Shown: one piece after another, positions 1-7,524 of the stretch | Numbering within the stretch: the first letter of the stretch is position 1 | How the letters are laid out: every line of letters begins with the position of its first letter | Assembly: GCA_000828835.1 (NCBI GenBank) | Contig: AP014633.1 | Coordinates: 4,216,001 to 4,280,000 of the forward strand | Direction of reading: 5' to 3' | Source: Thioploca ingrica | GTDB taxonomy: Bacteria; Pseudomonadota; Gammaproteobacteria; Beggiatoales; Beggiatoaceae | DNA: 64,000 nucleotides | The notes under the pieces: generated by a model | Seen by the model: the letters and a program-made list of their open reading frames with translations, nothing else | Database searches by the model: none | What the model was told of the DNA's origin: nothing | Made by a program: the position numbers and the translations under genes

Positions 1-679
1 CTACACCTAAGTTATACTCTTCCACCGTACCACGACCGGTTTTACCCAATACGCCTAAACCGTGTGCATCATCTACCATCAGCCAAGCTTGGTAAGTTTT
101 AGCCAATTGCACCAATTGAGGTAAATGGGCTATATCGCCATCCATGCTAAATACGCCGTCGGTAGCAATCAATTTATGTCGAGCAGTGGATTGAGCTAGC
201 AATCTTTCTAAAACCGAGAGATCTTGATGAGGATAACGGTGGATTTGTGCACGTGACAGTAGCGCAGCGTCGATAAGGGAAGCGTGATTGAGTTTATCTA
301 AAAAGACAGCATCATGACGATCGAATAAAGCCGTAATGACACCCAAATTAGCCATGTAACCGGTTGAAAACAAGAGTGCTCGTTCGCGTCCAGTATAAGT
401 GGCTAATTCGGCTTCAAGGGCATGATGGGCTTGAGTGTGTCCAGTGATAAGATGGGAAGCGCCACTGCCTACCGCATAATGATCGGCAGCTTGTTGTAAA
501 GCCGTTATCAATCGTGGATGATTAGCCAAGCCGAGATAATCATTACTACAAAAGGCTAAGTAAGGGTTGTCTTCGATCCATAAAATGGGCGTTTGTGGAC
601 CACAATGAATTTGGCGAGTTCGGTACAAAGCCGCTCGTTGACGTTGTTGGAGTAGCGTTTGCAAAAAATCTTGCATCAT
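1..679 (-). CDS. bioF: 8-amino-7-oxononanoate synthase, partial (3' end outside window)
   Basis: PLP-dependent enzyme joining pimeloyl-ACP (or CoA) and L-alanine to form KAPA, the first dedicated ring-building step of biotin synthesis; cytosolic. The window holds about 226 N-terminal residues; the catalytic lysine lies beyond the edge. Seen: FCSNDYLGLA near residues 42-51, the glycine-rich GSGASHLITG stretch, and DDAHGLGVLG near residues 199-210, all hallmarks of the alpha-oxoamine synthase family. The start is the ATGATG pair at 679/676; no good Shine-Dalgarno precedes it. It is divergent from bioD with only 22 bases between start codons, so at least one promoter must lie inside the opposite gene. 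Identity is secure from the motifs and the bioD neighbour. Confidence 0.95.
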   Translation of the reverse strand, partial: MMQDFLQTLLQQRQRAALYRTRQIHCGPQTPILWIEDNPYLAFCSNDYLGLANHPRLITALQQAADHYAVGSGASHLITGHTQAHHALEAELATYTGRERALLFSTGYMANLGVITALFDRHDAVFLDKLNHASLIDAALLSRAQIHRYPHQDLSVLERLLAQSTARHKLIATDGVFSMDGDIAHLPQLVQLAKTYQAWLMVDDAHGLGVLGKTGRGTVEEYNLGV

Positions 680-701
680 AAATGAATTTGGAGGAGTGAC
701 A

Positions 702-1382
702 ATGAAATCAGCTTGGTTTATCACCGGCACCGATACCGGGATAGGCAAAACTCGGTGTACTTTAGCATTAATTCAACATTTTAAAAATCAAGGCGTTCGT
801 GTGGCTGGGATGAAACCCATCGCGACGGGTTGTTATCATCAACAAGACCACTTAAGGAGTAATGACGCCGAAGTGATTTTAACAGCAAGTGGGCTTGAGG
901 TACCTTATGAATGGGTAAATCCTTATGCGTTTGAACCACCGCTTGCACCTCATTTAGCCGCGACCCAAGCTGGAATAACGATTGAAGTAGCCTCTATCGT
1001 TGATAAATACCAGCAATTATGCAATCACGCGGATATCATTGTCATTGAAGGCATTGGTGGGTGGCGAGTTCCCATTAATACCCAACAAACCTTGACCGAT
1101 CTCGTATTAGCACTCGATATCCCCGTTATTTTAGTGGTCGGTTTACGGTTAGGATGTATTAATCATACTTTATTAACGGCTGAAACTATCAAAAGCGATG
1201 GTTGTACCCTAGCTGGGTGGATAGCCAATTCCATTGATCCTCAGTTTGATACGCCAAGTTCAATAGCAACCTTGAAGCAACGATTAAGGGTTCCTTTACT
1301 AGCACAAATGCCTTATTTAATTGACCCGGATCCGTTACAATTTGCTCAAACAGGGCAAAATATTACCACCAAGTTAACTTAA
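702..1382 (+). CDS. bioD: ATP-dependent dethiobiotin synthetase
   Basis: Closes the ureido ring of dethiobiotin from DAPA, CO2 and ATP, the penultimate step of biotin synthesis. The 226-residue product has the P-loop GTDTGIGKT at residues 9-17, the GMKPIATGC segment, EGIGGWRVP, and a VILVVGLRLGCINH segment that closely follows the known BioD pattern; length is normal. The reading frame is open from a GTG at 696, but ATG 702 is preferred because GGAGGA at 690-695 sits six bases upstream. It is divergent from bioF. Downstream it converges on gmhB with a 21-base gap and no clear T-rich terminator. Confidence 0.95.
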   Translation: MKSAWFITGTDTGIGKTRCTLALIQHFKNQGVRVAGMKPIATGCYHQQDHLRSNDAEVILTASGLEVPYEWVNPYAFEPPLAPHLAATQAGITIEVASIVDKYQQLCNHADIIVIEGIGGWRVPINTQQTLTDLVLALDIPVILVVGLRLGCINHTLLTAETIKSDGCTLAGWIANSIDPQFDTPSSIATLKQRLRVPLLAQMPYLIDPDPLQFAQTGQNITTKLT

Positions 1383-1403
1383 TAACTGACAACTGCCAAC
1401 GGA

Positions 1404-1958
1404 TTATTGAGGTTGATCAACTAAAAAATGATTAACAAAGTCAGCTAAATCATTATATACCGGTACGTCGTCAAAACCGAGCATTTCATCCACGGTTTGC
1501 TTACCCTTACCCGTTAATACCAAGACTGGTTTGGCACCGGAAGCAATAGCAGCTTGCAGATCACAAAGCGAATCGCCTACGACGGGGACATTGACTAAAG
1601 AGATACCTAAGCGATTAGCAATATCTTGAAACATACCCGGTCGTGGTTTACGACATTGACATTCTTCTTTGGGATGATGTGGACAAAAGAAAATAGCTTC
1701 AATAGTACCACCGACATCTTCTAAGAATTTGTGCATCTTATGATGAATTTGATGCAAATCATCCAAAGTAAATAAGCCACGTGATAGTCCTGATTGGTTA
1801 GTAACAACAACGATTCGATAGCCGGCTTGATTCAATTTAGCAATGGCTTCCAAGCTACCCGGAATCGCTTCCCATTCATCAGGAGATTTAATAAATTCAT
1901 CGGAATCATGATTAATTACACCATCTCTATCCAGAATGATCAATTGTTGCATAGCCAT
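1404..1958 (-). CDS. gmhB: D-glycero-beta-D-manno-heptose-1,7-bisphosphate 7-phosphatase
   Basis: HAD-superfamily phosphatase that removes the C7 phosphate of heptose bisphosphate on the way to ADP-heptose for the LPS inner core. Seen: HAD motif I DRDGVIN at residues 10-16, the VVTNQSGLSRG motif II region, the GmhB-specific zinc loop CPHHPKEECQCRKP around residues 91-104, and GDSLCDLQAA as motif IV. About 184 residues, normal for the family. The frame extends to a TTG at 1970; ATG 1958 or ATG 1952 is more plausible, and no strong ribosome site decides between them. It stands alone, convergent with bioD. With the GT9 transferase at 14.7 kb it indicates a heptose-containing LPS. Confidence 0.92.
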   Translation of the reverse strand: MAMQQLIILDRDGVINHDSDEFIKSPDEWEAIPGSLEAIAKLNQAGYRIVVVTNQSGLSRGLFTLDDLHQIHHKMHKFLEDVGGTIEAIFFCPHHPKEECQCRKPRPGMFQDIANRLGISLVNVPVVGDSLCDLQAAIASGAKPVLVLTGKGKQTVDEMLGFDDVPVYNDLADFVNHFLVDQPQ

Positions 1959-2083
1959 GTTAAGAGTCAATAATTCAAATTTTTTATAAGATGATATAAA
2001 TTATTTTAGCTTATTATTTATTAACTTTATATAATAAATTATAGTGATTTATTATTAGTTTTTACTCGTTAGAGAACCCGTGT

Positions 2084-3046
2084 ATGAAGCAACGAATAGG
2101 TATTTGTACCAACTTTGGTAATTGTCCTACGGCTGATAGCAAAAGGAAAGTACCCATTACTGGCGGTGAAGATTTTTGCCCAAGCTGTGGTAGTCAATTA
2201 ACCGAATACCGATCTTCTAAACGTTCACTCACTCGGTTGACTGAGCGATTTTTAGGATTATTTATTTTAGCCGGGATATTATTTTTTGCTTGGCAATACT
2301 TAAATGTTAATTCATTATGGTCAGCGATTCATGTTGAGAAAACACCGCTATTGACCAATCCGAATTGCTTATTGGATCAAAGTCCGACTCAGGATCAAAT
2401 TGTCCAGGCACAGCAAATGTTACCGATGACTCATGTCCCCGCATTAACCAAATACCCCATCCCTCGAGATATCCACCCGTGGATAAAAACAGTGGATCAA
2501 ATAACTCAAGAAGCCTTTTTCATCATGCGTCGAGAAGTGACGATAAGTGAGTTTAAACGTTATGTAGAGAGCCTTACCGAAGTAGAAAAAACCCAATTGG
2601 GTTATGATTGGCAACAAGATAGAAATGGCGTGCCACTTCCGGATGATTATCCAGTCAGTTCAGTATCTTGGACAGCAGCTCAAAGTTATGCTAATTGGCT
2701 GACTCAAATAACGGGTTGTTACCTCGCTTTACCAACCTATAATCAATGGATATCAGCGGTCGTGCAATATGCGCAACCCGAGCAAGCGGTTACCCGTCAA
2801 CAGGCTCGATCGCAATTTTTACACCCGATTCAACGTGCGCAACTACCCGATAACGTAGTCGACTTATTAGGTAATTTGCGCGAATGGTCCGTTGATACCG
2901 GCAGCAGTGAACAAGCCTGTCCTAATAATGGGCATTATATTTTAGGTGAGGATTATAAAACCTGGTTACAATATATTAGCGGTCAACCGACCTGCGAAAC
3001 GATGGCATTGGATACCATCGGATTTCGGTTAGTGCGCTTGCAATAA
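2084..3046 (+). CDS. Membrane-anchored zinc-ribbon / formylglycine-generating-enzyme-like (SUMF1) domain protein
   Basis: 320 residues in three parts. An N-terminal four-cysteine knuckle (C8, C14, C32, C35; the second pair CPSC) resembles a zinc ribbon. One hydrophobic segment lies at about 56-75. From about 145 to the end is an FGE-sulfatase fold: YPVSSVSWTAAQSYANWL, LPTYNQWISAV, DLLGNLREWS and the closing IGFRLVRL are typical. True FGE uses two cysteines to oxidise sulfatases; many bacterial relatives are non-catalytic binding domains or act in other pathways, and I cannot assign a substrate. The topology would put the zinc ribbon in the cytoplasm and the FGE-like domain in the periplasm. 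Preceded by an AT-rich 110-base leader; a possible terminator follows at 3099-3140. Confidence 0.75.
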   Translation: MKQRIGICTNFGNCPTADSKRKVPITGGEDFCPSCGSQLTEYRSSKRSLTRLTERFLGLFILAGILFFAWQYLNVNSLWSAIHVEKTPLLTNPNCLLDQSPTQDQIVQAQQMLPMTHVPALTKYPIPRDIHPWIKTVDQITQEAFFIMRREVTISEFKRYVESLTEVEKTQLGYDWQQDRNGVPLPDDYPVSSVSWTAAQSYANWLTQITGCYLALPTYNQWISAVVQYAQPEQAVTRQQARSQFLHPIQRAQLPDNVVDLLGNLREWSVDTGSSEQACPNNGHYILGEDYKTWLQYISGQPTCETMALDTIGFRLVRLQ

Positions 3047-3098
3047 GATAGAGTAATTGTCACGCTGGTACTGACTTTTCTGAGGTAGGTATCATTTT

Positions 3099-3140
3099 AA
3101 ACTCCTCCTATCCCTACTGCCATCCACTTGAGGAGTTTTC
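3099..3140 (+). terminator. Possible intrinsic terminator after the SUMF1-like gene
   Basis: AAACTCCTC at 3099-3107 pairs with GAGGAGTTT at 3130-3138 (nine base pairs, 22-base loop), followed by a pyrimidine-rich TTCCCCTTT. The loop is long and the T run is interrupted, so this is a modest candidate. Confidence 0.4.
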
Positions 3141-3400
3141 CCCTTTGAAACCGGCGGTTCGCCGGGACAAGCCGCCGCCACCGGGCGACCCGAGTAACTC
3201 ATCGCTGAAATCCCCGCTACATCACAGTGACGCCCAGCTCGCCGGCGGGTTTACGCTCCCAACCGCCGCCCAACTGGGCAATCCAACGAGCGGCTTACCG
3301 AAGGGTTGGCGGTGGTTTAGGCGCTTTCGCGGTTTTATTCAACTCACTCTCTTGGTTTTACACTAGGATATCTATAGGGGTATTTCCGGGGGAAGAACCG
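3141..3400. other. GC-rich structured intergenic island
   Basis: A gene-free stretch of about 500 bases lies between the SUMF1-like gene and proS, and its middle is conspicuously GC-rich compared with the AT-rich flanks. It contains a perfect hairpin, CCGGCG-GTT-CGCCGG, at 3151-3165, and a longer imperfect pairing between AACCGCCGCCCAAC (3261-3274) and GTTGGCGGTGGTT (3305-3317). Two overlapping short open frames (3145-3366 and 3227-3460) cross it, but neither has a ribosome site or a recognisable product. It could be a structured RNA, a mobile repeat or a transferred fragment; nothing in the sequence decides. Confidence 0.45.
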
Positions 3401-3542
3401 CTCAAAGGAAGAGGGGAAGGTGACTCTCCACTTAATTTCAGGTGTATACTACTCAAATAATGGATAATTAATTAAATTATCGCCCGAATTTTGGATATTA
3501 TTTTATTTCACTTTTCACTGACTGAGTAAAAAGGATTTAATC

Positions 3543-5243
3543 ATGCGTACCACCCGCTTATTACTGGCAACTCTTAAGGAAACCCCAGCCGATGCTGAAG
3601 TGATCAGTCATCAACTTATGCTGCGTGCCGGGATGATTCGTAAATTAGCTGCTGGATTATATACCTGGTTACCACTCGGCTTGCGGGTATTGCGGAAAGT
3701 AGAAAAAATTATCCGTGAGGAAATGGATCAAGCCGGTGCTCAAGAAGTACTGATGCCCGCTATCCAACCCGCAGAATTATGGCAAGAATCCGGTCGCTGG
3801 GAACAATATGGGCCAGAATTATTACGCTTGAAAGATCGTCATGACCGCGAATTTTGCTTTGGTCCGACCCATGAAGAAATTATTACCGATTTAATTCGCC
3901 GTGAAATTCGGAGTTATAAACAATTACCAGCGAACTTTTATCAAATTCAAACTAAATTCCGCGATGAAATTCGGCCGCGGTTTGGAATTATGCGCGCCCG
4001 CGAATTTTTAATGAAAGATGCTTACTCTTTTCATCTCGATCAAAATTCCTTGCAAGAAACTTATGATTTAATGTATGAAACTTATAATCGTATTTTCAAA
4101 CGCTTGGGGCTAAAATTTCGGGCGGTATTAGCCGACACCGGCAATATTGGTGGGAGTCGTTCCCATGAATTTCATGTGTTGGCAGAATCTGGCGAAGATG
4201 CAATTGCCTATAGCACCACTGGTCACTATGCCGCTAACGTTGAAATGGTTGAAGCTCCGCCTCCATTGGGAGAACGTCCTAAACCCACCGTCGCGATGGC
4301 GTTGATCAACACCCCGAATCAACAGACGATAGAGCAAGTGAGTCAGTTTCTCAAGGTGAAGCCTTCACAATGTATTAAAACTTTATTAGTCAATGGCAAT
4401 AAAGGCTTAGTCGCTTTGGTACTCCGGGGCGATCAGACTTTAAATATCATTAAAGCCACTAAACATCCACAAATAGCCAATCCACTGACTTTCGCAGCCC
4501 CAGAGCAAGTGAAAGAAGTACTGGGATGTAACATCGGTTCCCTCGGACCAATCGGGTTAACTTTACCGATTATTGTGGATCACAGTGCCGCTCATTTAGC
4601 CGATTTTGTGTGTGGTGCGAATAAAGATGGACAACATCTCGTGGGGGTCAATTGGGGTCGTGATTTACCTGAACCGCAGGTATTTGATCTCCGCAATGTG
4701 GAAGCCGGTGATCCCAGTCCAGATGGACAAGGGATTTTATCGATAGCGCGGGGAATTGAAGTCGGACACATTTTTCAATTAGGTGATAAATATAGTCGTG
4801 CGATGCAAGCCACCATTTTGGATGAAGAAGGTAAAGCGATTATTTTAACCATGGGTTGTTATGGGATTGGTGTTTCTCGAATAGTGGCAGCGGCGATTGA
4901 ACAAAATCATGATGATCAGGGTATTATTTGGCCCTCGGCTATTGCCCCTTTTAATGTGGCTTTATTACCCATGAATATGCACAAATCGCAACGGTTACGT
5001 GATGCAACGGTTAATTTATATGAACAATTACAATCTGCTGGAATAGAAGTGTTATTCGATGATCGCAAAGAACGCCCTGGAGTGATGTTTGCTGATATGG
5101 AATTAATCGGTATTCCTCACCGGTTAGTGTTAGGCGAACGCGGGTTAGATAAAAATGAAGTCGAATACAAAGGACGGCGCGATCAGGAATCACAAACCAT
5201 ACCGATTAACGAAGTCATTCAATTTCTACAAACTCAATCATGA
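3543..5243 (+). CDS. proS: Prolyl-tRNA synthetase
   Basis: Charges tRNA-Pro with proline; cytosolic class II synthetase. The 566 residues fit the bacterial type that carries an editing (INS/YbaK-like) insertion. Seen: motif 2 [17 protein letters not shown] near residues 139-156, the editing insertion at about 225-385 between motifs 2 and 3, motif 3 [13 protein letters not shown] near 437-449, and a C-terminal anticodon-binding domain (about 475-566) with [24 protein letters not shown] about nine bases before ATG 3543 supports the start. The stop codon TGA at 5241-5243 is close to the next gene, pbpC, on the same strand. Confidence 0.97.
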   Translation: MRTTRLLLATLKETPADAEVISHQLMLRAGMIRKLAAGLYTWLPLGLRVLRKVEKIIREEMDQAGAQEVLMPAIQPAELWQESGRWEQYGPELLRLKDRHDREFCFGPTHEEIITDLIRREIRSYKQLPANFYQIQTKFRDEIRPRFGIMRAREFLMKDAYSFHLDQNSLQETYDLMYETYNRIFKRLGLKFRAVLADTGNIGGSRSHEFHVLAESGEDAIAYSTTGHYAANVEMVEAPPPLGERPKPTVAMALINTPNQQTIEQVSQFLKVKPSQCIKTLLVNGNKGLVALVLRGDQTLNIIKATKHPQIANPLTFAAPEQVKEVLGCNIGSLGPIGLTLPIIVDHSAAHLADFVCGANKDGQHLVGVNWGRDLPEPQVFDLRNVEAGDPSPDGQGILSIARGIEVGHIFQLGDKYSRAMQATILDEEGKAIILTMGCYGIGVSRIVAAAIEQNHDDQGIIWPSAIAPFNVALLPMNMHKSQRLRDATVNLYEQLQSAGIEVLFDDRKERPGVMFADMELIGIPHRLVLGERGLDKNEVEYKGRRDQESQTIPINEVIQFLQTQS

Positions 5244-5290
5244 TTTGGCTCTCAAGCAATTCGATAACCACCAAACGGGGGAATTTTATT

Positions 5291-7498
5291 ATGCGCAAAT
5301 TCATCCGAGTAAGCCTGGTCACGCTGCTGTTAGGTTTCAGTATTGTGTTTGGAAAAACGCTGCTTGACTTAGCGCCATTGCCAACGACTTTATCGGTAAC
5401 CACTTCTCCTATCCGTAAATTACAAGTATTAGATCGTCATGCTATTCCCCTCATCATGACTTATCAAAATGACTGGAATATCTACGATTACGTGCCGCTG
5501 CATGAGATTCCCGAACTATTGCAGCGAATCTTCCTATTAGCAGAAGATAAACGTTTTTATGAACATGGCGGTCCCGATTGGCGAGCTCGCTGGCATGCTC
5601 TGTTCCAAAATATATTAGCTTTACGAATTGTGCGCGGTGCCAGTACGATAACTGAGCAAACCGTCCGGATGTTGTATTTACGTCCCAGAACCTTTTGGTC
5701 ACATTGGCTGCAAGGGATTGAAGCGAGTCGGTTAGAACGACATTTTTCTAAAGCAGATATTCTGGAATTTTATTTAAATCAAGTCCCTTATGCCAATCAA
5801 CGCCGTGGTGTAGTGCAAGCCGCTCGTTATTACTTTGATCGCGATTTGGATACTTTAAATCTTAAAGAAATGATAGCGTTAGCGGTGTTAATCCGTGCTC
5901 CCAGTCGGCTAGATTTACGGCGGAATAAGACCGAGATTGAAGCGCCTATAGTTCGACTCGCGCAACGCCTGTTCGAGTTGAATTTAATTAGCAACACCGA
6001 TTATCAAGAAATTCTAACCACACCCCTGTCTTTACGAGAGGCTTCTCTACCCATTCAAGCGACCCATTTTGTCAATTACATTTATACTTCTCATGCTGCC
6101 TCGCCATTACCGCATTTAGGACGTTTATATACTACGCTAGATGCCAAATTACAGTCGTTTGTTCAACTGATCCTGAATCAACGCATTCAAGAGTTACAAA
6201 ATCAAAATGTGAGTCATGGCGCCGTATTAGTGGTTGATCATCAAACGAATGAGGTGCTAGCTTGGGTTAATTCGGGTCGACCCTCACCGGAAATTTCAGG
6301 GAGTCAAATTGATGCAGTGACTATTCCTCGTCAGCCGGGTTCCGCGTTGAAACCCTTTCTCTACGCGTTAGCTTTGGAAAAAGGTTGGACTGCGGCTACC
6401 TTAATTGATGATGCCCCTTTAGCCGAAGCCGTTGGCGTAGGACTGCATGATTACCGCAATTATAGTCGAAGTTATTATGGGTCATTGCGATTACGAGATG
6501 TTCTGGGTAATTCCTTGAATATTCCAGCTATTCGTACCATTCAATTTGTTAGTGCTCAGTCATTTCTACAACGGTTACACCAACTGGGCATATCCAGTTT
6601 GACAGCGCGTTCGGATTACTATGGTGATGGCTTGGCTTTGGGTAACGGGGGTGTCACCTTATTAGAATTAGTACAAGCCTACACCGTATTAGCTTATCAA
6701 GGACTATTTCGTCCGCTCAAAGTACTACGTAATACTTCCCCAACTAAGGCAATTAGCGTATTTACGCCAGAAATTGCTTCTATCATTGCCGATATTTTAT
6801 CGGATTCAGATGCACGTCGGTTAGAATTTGGGCGCGGGACGTTACTGCGATTTCCGATTCAAACCGCCGTTAAAACGGGCACTTCTACCGATTATCGAGA
6901 TGCTTGGGCTGTCGGCTTTAATCATCATTACACCGTGGGTGTTTGGCTCGGTAATCTTGACCAACAACCCATGTCGCAAGTTTCTGGCGCTACCGGTTCC
7001 GCATTAATCTTGCGAGCCATCTTTGCTGAATTAAACCGTTATGAAGAAACTCAACCTTTGTTTTTAAGTCACAAGTTAGTTAAAGTGAATATTTGTCGCA
7101 CCACGGGACAACTCGCCACGCCCACTTGTCCAAGCAAATTGGAATGGTTTATACCGGGTTCTCAACCGGTATCCAGTGACCAACCCGAATTAACTCCAGT
7201 GAAGCCATTGAAAAAAGCATTTTATTTGAAGCAACCAACCCCGGATCTGCAATTAGCCATGGATCCGCGTATTCCCGATGAATATGAAGCTTTTGCTCTA
7301 ATGCTGTCAGATACATCATTAAAAGTCAATTCCATAGAATGGGTTGTCGATGACGAAGTCATTGGTACCACGGTTGCTGACACTCGTCAATTATTATGGC
7401 CAATCAAACGCGGCCAACACCTGGCTCAAGCGAAGGTATGGACTATTAATGCACCGGAACCGATGACAACACCAACCGTTAGGTTTTATGTCAAATAA
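5291..7498 (+). CDS. pbpC: Penicillin-binding protein 1C (bifunctional transglycosylase/transpeptidase)
   Basis: Polymerises and cross-links peptidoglycan in the periplasm. About 735 residues: an N-terminal signal anchor, a GT51 transglycosylase domain with AEDKRFYEHGG (catalytic Glu near 81) and RGASTITEQTVRML, a transpeptidase domain with PGSALKPF (Ser-x-x-Lys near 346) and KTGTS near 527, and the extra C-terminal domain characteristic of PBP1C (about 645-735). The frame is open from an ATG at 5240 that overlaps the proS stop, but ATG 5291 is chosen: GGGGGAA lies about eight bases upstream and the hydrophobic anchor then begins at once. The alpha-2-macroglobulin gene often paired with pbpC elsewhere is absent here. 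Confidence 0.93.
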   Translation: MRKFIRVSLVTLLLGFSIVFGKTLLDLAPLPTTLSVTTSPIRKLQVLDRHAIPLIMTYQNDWNIYDYVPLHEIPELLQRIFLLAEDKRFYEHGGPDWRARWHALFQNILALRIVRGASTITEQTVRMLYLRPRTFWSHWLQGIEASRLERHFSKADILEFYLNQVPYANQRRGVVQAARYYFDRDLDTLNLKEMIALAVLIRAPSRLDLRRNKTEIEAPIVRLAQRLFELNLISNTDYQEILTTPLSLREASLPIQATHFVNYIYTSHAASPLPHLGRLYTTLDAKLQSFVQLILNQRIQELQNQNVSHGAVLVVDHQTNEVLAWVNSGRPSPEISGSQIDAVTIPRQPGSALKPFLYALALEKGWTAATLIDDAPLAEAVGVGLHDYRNYSRSYYGSLRLRDVLGNSLNIPAIRTIQFVSAQSFLQRLHQLGISSLTARSDYYGDGLALGNGGVTLLELVQAYTVLAYQGLFRPLKVLRNTSPTKAISVFTPEIASIIADILSDSDARRLEFGRGTLLRFPIQTAVKTGTSTDYRDAWAVGFNHHYTVGVWLGNLDQQPMSQVSGATGSALILRAIFAELNRYEETQPLFLSHKLVKVNICRTTGQLATPTCPSKLEWFIPGSQPVSSDQPELTPVKPLKKAFYLKQPTPDLQLAMDPRIPDEYEAFALMLSDTSLKVNSIEWVVDDEVIGTTVADTRQLLWPIKRGQHLAQAKVWTINAPEPMTTPTVRFYVK

Positions 7499-7524
7499 CT
7501 GACATTTTTTAGGGGAAGTAAATT

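Noticed and set aside
3145-3460. Two overlapping short plus-strand open frames in the GC-rich island
   Set aside because: They overlap in different frames across a GC-rich region where stop codons are rare by composition, and neither has a start context or a known product.
5240-5290. Upstream start of pbpC overlapping the proS stop (ATGA)
   Set aside because: The ATG at 5291 has a strong ribosome site and places the signal anchor at the N-terminus; the extra 17 residues look unlike a signal peptide.
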